The notes beneath the pieces are model-generated. The model saw only the letters and a list, made by a program, of their open reading frames with translations, searched no databases and was not told the DNA's origin. The position numbers and the translations under genes are program-made. Shown one piece after another: positions 9,620 through 16,963 of a DNA stretch of 64,000 nucleotides. Source of the stretch: Cyanophora paradoxa (Eukaryota; Glaucocystophyceae; Cyanophorales; Cyanophoraceae). The stretch lies in assembly GCA_004431415.1 (NCBI GenBank), contig QPMI01000418.1, positions 1-64,000 on the forward strand. The letters are read 5' to 3'. Position 1 is the stretch's first letter. The number at the start of each line of letters is the position of its first letter.

Positions 9620-11506
9620 TTACCGCACAAATACAATAATACCCTGATTGTTGTTCTTCCACGTGAGATTGGCGGCACCTTGCGAGTACGCGGCCTCGCC
9701 CCAGAACACGCGCTCGGTATCATGGGAGCTGCTTGCCGTGACCCAGGGGTCCGTGATCGTGGCTGCACGGAAGAGTACGTTGGCTTTGGTGTTTCGATCC
9801 TCGGAGCCTAGGCCCCCAGACGAGGCCGTCAGAGTGACTGTTCGTCCTGGGAATTCCGACCCTCTGACCATCTCCGACAGCGGGAAAGAAATCCAGTACG
9901 TGCCGTTGCCGGTCTTGAATAACAGCTCCGAGCGCGACGGGCCTGCCTGCAAGGTGTAGTTGCGCCAGTAGCCCGACGTCGAGGGGACGGTGCCGTTCGC
10001 AAGGTACGTGCCGTAGGCGTACGACGGGGCGGTGGACGTCCACGAGGCGTCCCCCGTATCTCCTGCGTACATTGCCCCGGAGCTCGGTTGCGCTGCAAAA
10101 GACATCCAACCCCCGCCACGAATAGTCATGTCGCAGTAGATGTCCAAAAGAGTGCCGTCTGCCAGGCGGAACTTGTACGTCCCGTCGCCGAGGGCCGTGT
10201 TGACGGCCTTCAGCTGTTTGGCGTTCTGCGAGTAGCACGTGATCGCAGAGGACGACGAGGCGGGGCCCTCCTCTCCCACGATGTTGACGGCCTTGACCGT
10301 GTAGCTGTACTCGGTGATGAAGAGGGTCGCGCTGTCGGTGAAAGGGCTCGAAACGTTGTGTCCGACTTTCGTGCTCCCCCTGTAGACGTTGTAAGACGTG
10401 GCCGTGCCGGTGGCCGGGGCCGTCCAGGTGACGGTGACATTGGGCGAGGCCGCAGAGGGCTGCGCGGTTGATATGGTTGCAGGCGCGGCGGGGTCTGTGG
10501 TGACGTACGTCGCAATACTCTTCGGTCCCTCCCCTCCCGAGTTCGTCGCGGAGACCTGGTACTCGTACCCCGTACCCCAGACCGTGGTGGCATCGCTGTA
10601 GGAGTTGGTCGCGGAGTCTGCGAGGTAGGCCCCGTCCCTGTAGATCTTGTACCCCGTGGCCCCCGTGGGCGCCGTCCAGCTCAGGCTAACGGGCTGCTGC
10701 TCGTCGTTGGGAGCTGACGCCGTCACGTTCGTGGGGGCGTTCGGCATCGTCCAGACCAGGAGCGGATCGGACTTTTCGTATTCGACCCCGCCCACGATGC
10801 CGGCCACCTGGTAGGAGTACTCCGTACCCCACGCAAGGGCAGTGCTATCGTCGATGTACGAGGTAGATAGGGCGCTGCTTGCGAATCCGATGGGGGTACC
10901 GTCCCTGTAAATTCGAATCGAGTCCGCGCCCTCCATGGCCACCCAGTTGATTGTGACAACAAAGGTGGGCTTCGGGAAGCCCGCAGACGCAGGGCGGCCC
11001 CCTGCGATAAAATCGCCGTAGGTCTGGGCCGTGGCGGTCGTGAGCGCAGTGTACGCCTCGATCGTGGGCGTGGAGCCGCCTATGCCTTGGAATTGAATGT
11101 AATTGCTCCTCGCGCCCTCGTGGGTGTAGAGCAGCGACTGTGCGTACGTGGTGGGGGGCACTTTGCCGTCCGAGCCTGTGCTGCTGCTGCCCTGCTCGCG
11201 AACCGCAGCCACCCGGTAGAGTCGGAGCTCGCCGAAATTAAAGGGCGAGTTCGTGTATGTGAGCGTGGGTGCGTTCACCGTGGCCACCAGCGTCCAGGTG
11301 CCGTTGAGGCTCGGTGCCCTATACACATTGTACTTGACGGCGTCGGTGACGGCGACCCAATTCATTTGAAATCCAAAGGTACCGCCCCCATTGTTGAGCA
11401 CGGAGCCCGATCGCACCTGGGGCCTGCCCACCGTGAGCGAGATCGGCTCCACGCCGTACTGCGGGGCCTGCACCACCTGCTTCTTCACGAATACGAAGCG
11501 GGGCAT
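9620..11506 (-). CDS. FN3-repeat and fibrinogen-like adhesion protein
   Basis: 628 aa on the minus strand; start ATG at 11506 (MPRFVFVKKQVVQAPQYG). A longer frame reaches 11767 through a GTG but would run back over the divergent neighbour. Four fibronectin type III modules follow each other (about residues 25-120, 160-250, 250-330, 330-415), each with the W-x-A, Y-x-x-Y/I-Y-R and Y-x-Y-x-V pattern. The last ~200 residues resemble a fibrinogen C-terminal-like domain: NAKQL, GDGTYKF, YCDM and GGGWM, then WKNNNQGIIVFVR. Such domains bind glycans or proteins, so a host-attachment role is inferred. No signal peptide. Divergently transcribed from 11546. Confidence 0.75.
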   Translation of the reverse strand: MPRFVFVKKQVVQAPQYGVEPISLTVGRPQVRSGSVLNNGGGTFGFQMNWVAVTDAVKYNVYRAPSLNGTWTLVATVNAPTLTYTNSPFNFGELRLYRVAAVREQGSSSTGSDGKVPPTTYAQSLLYTHEGARSNYIQFQGIGGSTPTIEAYTALTTATAQTYGDFIAGGRPASAGFPKPTFVVTINWVAMEGADSIRIYRDGTPIGFASSALSTSYIDDSTALAWGTEYSYQVAGIVGGVEYEKSDPLLVWTMPNAPTNVTASAPNDEQQPVSLSWTAPTGATGYKIYRDGAYLADSATNSYSDATTVWGTGYEYQVSATNSGGEGPKSIATYVTTDPAAPATISTAQPSAASPNVTVTWTAPATGTATSYNVYRGSTKVGHNVSSPFTDSATLFITEYSYTVKAVNIVGEEGPASSSSAITCYSQNAKQLKAVNTALGDGTYKFRLADGTLLDIYCDMTIRGGGWMSFAAQPSSGAMYAGDTGDASWTSTAPSYAYGTYLANGTVPSTSGYWRNYTLQAGPSRSELLFKTGNGTYWISFPLSEMVRGSEFPGRTVTLTASSGGLGSEDRNTKANVLFRAATITDPWVTASSSHDTERVFWGEAAYSQGAANLTWKNNNQGIIVFVR

Positions 11507-11545
11507 TTTCCTATACGATCCGAAAAAATATCTGCGCCGGGGTAA
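11507..11545. promoter_or_regulatory. Divergent promoter region
   Basis: The 39 bp between ATG 11506 (minus) and ATG 11546 (plus). Read on the minus strand it gives ATATTTTTTCGG before GGAAAATG; on the plus strand TATCTGCGCC before GTAAATG. It must drive both genes. Confidence 0.5.
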
Positions 11546-12226
11546 ATGACTTCCAACTGGTACCAGACCCTCAAAGGCGACCTGGACGTTGGCGATAACT
11601 CCAAGGATTTCGCGCGCATTCCCTCCGGCAGCTACGTCGACGTCTTCCTGCAGAATCCCGTCGTGATTCAGGTCGTTCAGAACGCCTACGCCACGCCCAA
11701 GATCTACTCCTACCAACTCTTCTTCGACCCTTCCAACCTCAGCGCAGAGGTAATCGAGCTCCTGCACGAATCCGGCCTCGTGAAAAAGGTGGCGCCTGCC
11801 ACGGCCACGGCCAACGTCCTGCGCTGTCTCGAGGTAAAGTTCAGGGAGACGGGGTACGGCCCCACCGTGAACCGGTACCCCAGTTCTTCGAATCTTCCGG
11901 GTACGGGAATTTACCAGATGAGGGGTACGCTCAAGGGCGACGTGCTCTTCACGAAATTCAATCCAAGTCCCGCGACCCTGGGGGCCCTCTACACGGGCGG
12001 CAACCCACGCGGCTCGACTCTACCCCGCTTCCCCTTCACCTTTTTCAGGTTCCAGGTCTTCCCCCTCTCCTACGCCGCCGACCAGCCCCACTTCAGCACG
12101 GGCGCCAGCCTCTGCGCGGAGCTGCGTGAGTGCTCGATTTCCTACGCGTACGGCACCGACTTTGACTCTGTGCCTGGGGTCCGCGTCATGAACATCGGTG
12201 GCGACATCACCCTCTTTCACGGATAA
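11546..12226 (+). CDS. Viral structural-type paralogue A (226 aa)
   Basis: Intact from ATG 11546 to TAA 12224. Beta-rich, no membrane segment. It shares a layout with the next gene: an early strand with V-Q-N-P-V (QNPVVIQVV against QNPVMLRVT), an F-D-x-S/D helix region, a G-L-x-K-K turn, a mid domain, and a P-R-x-x-F-T-x-F strand near the C-terminus (LPRFPFTFFRFQVF against WPRLLFTKFTFKLY). The pair probably arose by tandem duplication. Family not recognised; capsid, penton or fibre-base subunits are possible. Confidence 0.65.
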   Translation: MTSNWYQTLKGDLDVGDNSKDFARIPSGSYVDVFLQNPVVIQVVQNAYATPKIYSYQLFFDPSNLSAEVIELLHESGLVKKVAPATATANVLRCLEVKFRETGYGPTVNRYPSSSNLPGTGIYQMRGTLKGDVLFTKFNPSPATLGALYTGGNPRGSTLPRFPFTFFRFQVFPLSYAADQPHFSTGASLCAELRECSISYAYGTDFDSVPGVRVMNIGGDITLFHG

Positions 12227-12228
12227 TC

Positions 12229-12249
12229 TTTCTCATTTGAGGTCGCAAA
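12229..12249 (+). promoter_or_regulatory. Viral-type upstream box
   Basis: CTTTCTCATTTGAGG then CGCAAAATG, in the 23-bp spacer after TAA 12224-12226. Confidence 0.45.
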
Positions 12250-13062
12250 ATGCCGACCACCTCGGCCACCATCGTGAAGACCGTGTCTGCCGGCTCGATC
12301 GTACCCGATTTCTACGGCAACGCTGGGAACGTGGCCAACGCAGGGACGGACAAGGTGGATTGGGACGGAAACTACGCCACCCCGCTCACCGTGAGGGTCC
12401 AGAATCCCGTCATGTTGCGCGTCACCTCCAACGATTTCGAGAATCCCGCCTCCTGCTCCGTGTACGTGTACTTTGACATCGACTCGGGCGTGAGCGCGGA
12501 TGAGGCGGAGGCGCTCTGGCTCTCGGGCCTCCTGAAAAAGATAGAGCCCTCTGTGCCTGATCGGCCCGCCATTCGCGTGCTCGAACTCAAGTTCACCGCT
12601 AACACCGCCCTCACTCGCAAATTTGGGAATGGTGCGAATCCGAACATCAAAACGCATTTAGATGGCGCCCTCATCGATGCCGCACACAAGACCACGCAGG
12701 CCGTTCCCTTTGAGATGTACAACCTCTGGAAGATGACCGCAAAGGAGATGATGACGAATGCCACCACGGGCGGCGCCTCGGGTACCGATTATTCATACGG
12801 CGCCTCGAATCCCCGTACCCAGGTCTGGCCCCGGCTCCTCTTCACGAAATTCACTTTCAAATTGTACAACAACATCGCCGGAATGCCTACCTCTGGAATG
12901 GTCGTGGGCTCTACCCTCATGGCCGAACTAATTGAGGCAGAGGCGGACTACACGACTGCGACTACAAACTCGACAGCGCCAGGCGCCGGAGCCGAAGTTT
13001 ACGTGGCCTGGGAAACGGTTGGTCGCGAGTACGACACCAAGATTCACACCACTAGCGTCTAG
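12250..13062 (+). CDS. Viral structural-type paralogue B (270 aa)
   Basis: Intact from ATG 12250 to TAG 13060. Paralogue of 11546-12226 (see that entry for shared strands), longer by about 44 residues because of an insert (about residues 150-185) and a Thr/Ala-rich C-terminal extension. Its last 11 bases overlap the 3' end of the opposing HNH gene. Confidence 0.65.
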   Translation: MPTTSATIVKTVSAGSIVPDFYGNAGNVANAGTDKVDWDGNYATPLTVRVQNPVMLRVTSNDFENPASCSVYVYFDIDSGVSADEAEALWLSGLLKKIEPSVPDRPAIRVLELKFTANTALTRKFGNGANPNIKTHLDGALIDAAHKTTQAVPFEMYNLWKMTAKEMMTNATTGGASGTDYSYGASNPRTQVWPRLLFTKFTFKLYNNIAGMPTSGMVVGSTLMAELIEAEADYTTATTNSTAPGAGAEVYVAWETVGREYDTKIHTTSV

Positions 13063-13415
13063 ACTGGCTAAGCTGCATTAGCGCCTGTGCCGCCTCCATC
13101 ATCTCCCGAATCTCCTCGCTCTTCTCCTGTAAATTGGCGTACCCCCTCCTCTTCTTGCGAATATCCGACATTGATGCCCAGCGCAGGTTCTCCCTCCTGT
13201 AGTCCAGCGGGTTGCCGTTGATGTGTTCCACGTAGCGTCCACGTGGCGACTTCCCGAGGATCAGTTGGGAGAGGTAGTGCTTGCGCCCTCCAAACGTCTT
13301 GCTCACCCTGTCCCTGTCCACTCTCCAGGGAAACTCCAAGGCACTCGGGGTACGTCCGAGTTGACCAGGACGTTGTAGGCGACGTCTTGCGAGTCGGTGC
13401 ACCGGAGCAGGGCCA
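13052..13415 (-). pseudogene. HNH endonuclease with AP2-like N-terminal part, one frameshift
   Basis: The C-terminal frame shows the HNH core of phage-type homing endonucleases: HYLSQLILG, then VEHINGNPLDYRRENLRWAS, where H, N, D, R-x-x-N-L-R are the conserved positions. The natural start is ATG at 13415 (MALLRCTDSQDVAYNVLV), but 364 nt is not a multiple of three; the frame breaks near 13345 in GTACCCC. A second frame open up to 13537 would include the ACTTGGG minisatellite and is not credible as protein. Such enzymes are usually selfish genes in virus genomes. Overlaps paralogue B by 11 bp, tail to tail. Confidence 0.7.
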
Positions 13416-13440
13416 TTTTGCCCTAGGTTCAGAAAAACCT

Positions 13441-13478
13441 GGGACTTGGGACTTGGACTTGGGACTTGGGACTTGGGA
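13441..13478. repeat. 7-bp minisatellite (ACTTGGG)n, array 1
   Basis: About five units, one imperfect (ACTTGG). It lies next to GAAGAGTTGAAACCC, the complement of the AACTCTTC flank found at arrays 2 and 3. Confidence 0.85.
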
Positions 13479-13903
13479 AGAGTTGAAACCCAGGTCCCGG
13501 CCCAGACTTTCTCCAGGATCAGAAATTTGTCAGACAAGTCAGGTGAGTTTTTCTACCGACTTTTTTACTCCTACCACCCCTCGTACTCTTTTTTACTCGT
13601 AGTCTTTTTTACTCGTATCCCATCTCGTACCCTCCTTCTCTCGACATCTCGCACGAATACTCCTACCCCTCTTCACATCCTTTTTCGGTTGCATACTCTC
13701 GTGAGCTTTCATGTCCAGTATCATGCTACAAGTCGTACACCAGTTCAGACTCTACCTCGCTTGAAATCTCACCTGGAATGTCACCAGAAACGTCGTATCC
13801 AAATTTCCGTACCCCTTTCTAAGTCTGCCCGGTGGTTAGGGACTTGGCACGGCAAACTCTCAGATCCAGAGAAAGTCTGGGCCCAGACCCTGAGTCTAAC
13901 TCT
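13479..13903. repeat. Inverted flanks of the minisatellites around a pyrimidine-rich spacer
   Basis: 13479-13540 read on the minus strand (GATCCTGGAGAAAGTCTGGG, then AACTCTTC) matches 13850-13903 on the plus strand (GATCCAGAGAAAGTCTGGG, then AACTCTTC). The two halves form a large imperfect inverted repeat with minisatellites at both outer ends. The central spacer (13550-13830) is T/C-rich with repeats of TTTTTTACTC and no gene. Confidence 0.7.
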
Positions 13904-13951
13904 TCCCAAGTCCCAAGTCCCAAGTCCCAAGTCCCAAGTCCCAAGTCCCAG
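13904..13951. repeat. 7-bp minisatellite (CCCAAGT)n, array 2
   Basis: Nearly seven perfect units on the plus strand, in opposite orientation to array 1. Confidence 0.85.
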
Positions 13952-14023
13952 GATCGCGCCAAGTCATAACTGAATAGTCGGCCAATTTTTACAAGTATGT
14001 ACAATGGAATGACGCAATACTAT

Positions 14024-15073
14024 TTACAGCATCTCAAAGTCAGAATCATCGTCATCGGAAACCAAGTCAATCGGGGCCTCGGGCGCGGACTTAAGGGGAA
14101 TGCGGGGAAGGGCCTGCGCTGCCTGCACTAAGTCCTGCCGCTCCTGCTCGCGCTGCGCCGCCAAGGCCGCTGCCGCCTCTGCCTCGCGCCGCTGCTGAGC
14201 CTCGACGCGCGCCCTAAGTTCCGCTGCCTCCTTCTTCTTGCGCTCGGCAATCTTGGCCAGCGTCATCTCGCGACGAAGAAGGCGCTCGTGACGCAACTTG
14301 CGCCGGAGTTCGGCCATTTCGCGCTTGGCGATGATGCGCTTCTCAATGGTCTTGACGTGCTGAGTCAGGCGCTTGCTGAAGTGTGACGTGACGCGAGAAC
14401 GGGCAATGCCAGCGCCGATCTTCAAGTCTTTTTCGTGTTCCTTGGCGGGATTCTTGACTCGCTCGGAGTTGTCGGTGAATGACGTGGTCTCCATGAACTT
14501 CTTCTTGACGATTGACTTGGTCTTGATAATGCGGCGCTTGCGAGTCGGGTTTTCGTTGTCGCCTTCAGAGTCGGAAGAGGACTCAGAGTCGTATGGAATC
14601 GGCACGTCAAAGTCGATAAAGTCGTTGATGTCAGACTCGGCGTCAGAGGCCTCGGACTCGGCGTCATCGACTGGCTCGGGAGCGGGCTCGGCGACGGGCT
14701 GAGGGGCAGATGACGACGATGACGGAGGGGGAAATTCGTGAAGACTTGAGGGGATAGGCCCAGGCGAGCGTCTCGGCGGCAGACTCGGCGAAAAGCTTGG
14801 GGTCGCCCCAGCCAGTGGGAGTCTTGACCCAGCCGGGACGGGGGCACGTCGACGGGCTCGGGCTTGGGCTCGGCTTGGGTTGCTTGGACTTGGGCAGAAG
14901 GGTGGATACAAAGTTGAGGTTGATGGTATGGAAGCCTTCTCCGCTGTGAGCTTGGTAGAGGTACCCCAGCTTGCGGCACGCTTCTCCATTTCACGGGTAG
15001 GCCAATCGCGGGACTTAGCCCACATCTCACGGGCCTTGGCAAGGTCCTCGACAAGCTCAGAGGGAATCGACAT
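14024..15073 (-). CDS. Charged Ser/Pro-rich coiled-coil protein (frameshifts likely)
   Basis: Stop at 14024. I place the start at ATG 15073 (MSIPSELVEDLAKAREMW). A longer open frame reaches 15193 but the stretch before 15073 is pyrimidine-rich and ends in CAG, so it is either promoter or an intron end. Order: short helical N-terminus, Pro/Ser-rich region, acidic stretch (SEASDAESDINDFIDFD), basic cluster (TRKRRIIKTKSIVKKKF), long Arg/Lys/Glu coiled coil, acidic tail (SDDDDSDFEML). In 14750-14890 a neighbouring frame (WVKTPTGWGDPKLFAESA) codes better, so two compensating frameshifts are likely. Nucleic-acid or scaffold binding is plausible; no family recognised. Confidence 0.5.
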   Translation of the reverse strand: MSIPSELVEDLAKAREMWAKSRDWPTREMEKRAASWGTSTKLTAEKASIPSTSTLYPPFCPSPSNPSRAQARARRRAPVPAGSRLPLAGATPSFSPSLPPRRSPGPIPSSLHEFPPPSSSSSAPQPVAEPAPEPVDDAESEASDAESDINDFIDFDVPIPYDSESSSDSEGDNENPTRKRRIIKTKSIVKKKFMETTSFTDNSERVKNPAKEHEKDLKIGAGIARSRVTSHFSKRLTQHVKTIEKRIIAKREMAELRRKLRHERLLRREMTLAKIAERKKKEAAELRARVEAQQRREAEAAAALAAQREQERQDLVQAAQALPRIPLKSAPEAPIDLVSDDDDSDFEML

Positions 15074-15409
15074 CTGCGCAAAGGGAAGAGAGATCAGCAA
15101 AGGCAAAACGTGAGGTGACTGAGAGAGCGGACTTGTGAAAATTCGGAGAGGCGGGATTCCTTGGGCTGAGAGAAGGCGGCGAACCCGTTTCAAGAGTGAG
15201 CCAAAATGGCGGCGGACCGCGGTTTTGTGGGCGATTTTTTTCGCGGTCTAGTTCGCAACGGAAAACGTTGCCAACTGGCCTGAAAAAAGCCAAATTTAGC
15301 GTTGGGCCGAAGGCAGAAAAAGGGAGCCGGCCTGACGGAAATCGCCCGAGTGCGTCCGCCGAAGGTCGAGTCTCGGGCCGGGGTACACCCTCAGGGCCCC
15401 CCTGGCCCC

Positions 15410-15879
15410 TCACCCTGGTAGTACCCTCTCAAAGGGATTTTCGAAGCCGTACAATTCTTGGTAAGTCTCGTAATCCGGGCTGTACCCCCTCACAATCTGC
15501 GGGAGCCCCATTGAAAGCCTCCGTCTATCCTCTCTCAATTCCCTGCGGAAAAGACTGCGGTCGCTTCGAGCTTCGCGCGTCACGCCAGCTGGGCGTGGTC
15601 TATGATTGTTAGGGTTGTCGTAGCCTGGCCCCACCAGCCTCACGAAATTTTCGCGTATGGCCTCGGGGAGACTCTGGAAACGGTTCGTTGCGTGGAACTC
15701 AATCCATTCATTGAATCGACGCGGATATTGACGGATGACTTCAAGCACGCCCTGTAAGTTGGGCTCTGGTGTTACGTCGGGATGTCATGTCCTGTGAGGT
15801 GCCAGCGCCAGAACTCGCGCAGCCTCTCGAATGCCATATGCAACTCAAAGGGGAAATCGTAATAGAGATTGCCTGACAT
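15410..15879 (-). pseudogene. Small hypothetical viral protein, one frameshift
   Basis: ATG at 15879 (MSGNLYYDFPFELHMAFERL) is preceded on the minus strand by AATTTTCGG and GAGAAAAATG, like other viral starts. The frame stops after 35 codons at 15772, but the adjacent frame continues without break (RRFNEWIEFHATNRFQ to NPFERVLPG) to a stop at 15410. One base change near 15775 would join them into about 156 residues, Arg/Phe-rich and helical. No family recognised. Confidence 0.5.
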
Positions 15880-15905
15880 TTTTCTCCCGTCCGAAAATTT
15901 CCCCG
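15880..15905 (-). promoter_or_regulatory. Viral-type upstream box
   Basis: On the minus strand GGAAATTTTCGG, then GGGAGAAAAATG leading to the start at 15879. Confidence 0.4.
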
Positions 15906-15935
15906 CTTTTGAGTCTAGACTCTGATTCCAACTCT

Positions 15936-15996
15936 TCCCAAGTCCCAAGTCCCAAGTCCCAAGTCCCAAGTCCCAAGTCCCAAGTCCCAGGTCCCA
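15936..15996. repeat. 7-bp minisatellite (CCCAAGT)n, array 3
   Basis: About eight units, preceded by GATTCCAACTCTTC, the same flank as array 2, and ending in CCCAGGTCCC. Confidence 0.85.
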
Positions 15997-16111
15997 TTTT
16001 TCTCCCATTTTGACTCGAGATTTTGCCCAAGTCCAAATCCGGACCCGGGATTCGAACCCTCGTTTTCGATCGATTTCACGCGTGAAAAACGCACTTTTCG
16101 GCCTTTTCGCA

Positions 16112-16136
16112 TTTATTTTCTCTACCCCGGCCCAAA
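16112..16136 (+). promoter_or_regulatory. Viral-type upstream box
   Basis: TTATTTTCTCTACC, then GGCCCAAAATG. This is among the best matches to the boxes at 2165 and 2638, although it lies 3 kb beyond the main structural genes. Confidence 0.5.
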
Positions 16137-16274
16137 ATGGACCCCCTCCCCGAAATCGCGATCGAAAATGGTCGCGATCGTCTCGTTTTCGCGATCGTCG
16201 TGATCGGAATCGTCATCGCGATCGTCGCGATCATGGTGATCACCAGCCTCGTCTACGGTACCCCCCAGCTGTGA
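16137..16274 (+). CDS. 45-aa single-pass membrane protein
   Basis: ATG 16137 to TGA 16272. A polar N-terminus with an acidic residue and two Arg (MDPLPEIAIENGRDR) is followed by about 24 residues of nearly pure Ile/Val/Ala/Met (LVFAIVVIGIVIAIVAIM), then a short tail (TSLVYGTPQL). The upstream box and dense ATCG-type codons support a real gene. Small virion membrane or holin-like proteins look like this, but nothing identifies the family. It is the last recognisable gene of the virus-like block. Confidence 0.6.
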   Translation: MDPLPEIAIENGRDRLVFAIVVIGIVIAIVAIMVITSLVYGTPQL

Positions 16275-16963
16275 CCCGGAGGTTATAAGAACCTCCGCAA
16301 TCCAAGCGTCACTTCCGAGTCTCGAGCTCTCGGGGTTGACTTTTCGCGTTTGGCCCATTGTTGGCCCTCTTATATACGGCCGGCGCCGGCGCCGCGAGCG
16401 AAGTGGAGCCAGAGCTCGAGCGTGCATCCAGCTGCACCGATATCGATTCGCGAATATCGCGAATGCGACTCGTGAGTCGTGAATGTGACTCGCGGCGCGC
16501 GCGCGCGCGCGCGCGGCGCGCGCTAGCGCTAGCGCTAATTATATATAACGTTCACATGCACGCTAGCCGCTGAGCGCATGCGCCGCGCGCGGCCGGCCGC
16601 GCGGAGCCTCTTGATTTCTTCTAGATCTCGCCGCCGTAGACGTCGACGTACGCGTAGACGTAGCTAGGCGGCGCCGCAGCGCCGGCGCCGGCCCGCGGCG
16701 CCGCGGACGGCCAGACAGATGCAAGCGAGAAAGGCGCACGTCGCGCAGCTGCGCATGCGCATGCAGCGCTTCACGCGGGGAATCGCGCCGCTGCCATCCC
16801 TCGAGGGGTACGGCTCGCTGCGGTACCCTTGGTGTACCCTTGCATCACAGCAACTCGGCAGCGAGACTCGGCGGCGTTCCATCGCATTGACATCTGCGTC
16901 TCAGCGGGAACACTTGTCGTTGCCGGAGCCGCCCTCCATCCGCCCGCCCGCCAGCCGGAGAAG
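16275..16963. other. Junction region, palindrome-rich, no gene seen
   Basis: After about 16375 the character changes abruptly to nested palindromes: GGCCGGCGCCGGCGCC, a CG run (16498-16530), GCTAGCGCTAGCGCTA, TATATATA and alternating CGCGGCCGGCCGCG. This is probably the right boundary between virus-like and host DNA. The last 150 bp before 16964 are the likely 5' region of the FAF2-like gene. Confidence 0.6.

Noticed and set aside
11507-11767. N-terminal extension of the FN3/fibrinogen-like gene
   Set aside because: It would use a GTG start and cover the divergent promoter and the first 220 bp of paralogue A; ATG 11506 has the proper upstream box.
13441-13951. CRISPR-like array
   Set aside because: The units are 7 bp without spacers and form a minisatellite; no cas-like gene is present.
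13441-15996. True telomere repeats
   Set aside because: Unit length fits the plant/algal type, but the sequence (ACTTGGG) differs, arrays are short, internal and in both orientations.
16030-16075. Possible tRNA on the minus strand (GGGTTCGAATCCC, B-box-like)
   Set aside because: No D-arm, anticodon arm or acceptor pairing could be built around it; the same words at 46633 and 41345 also lack a cloverleaf.
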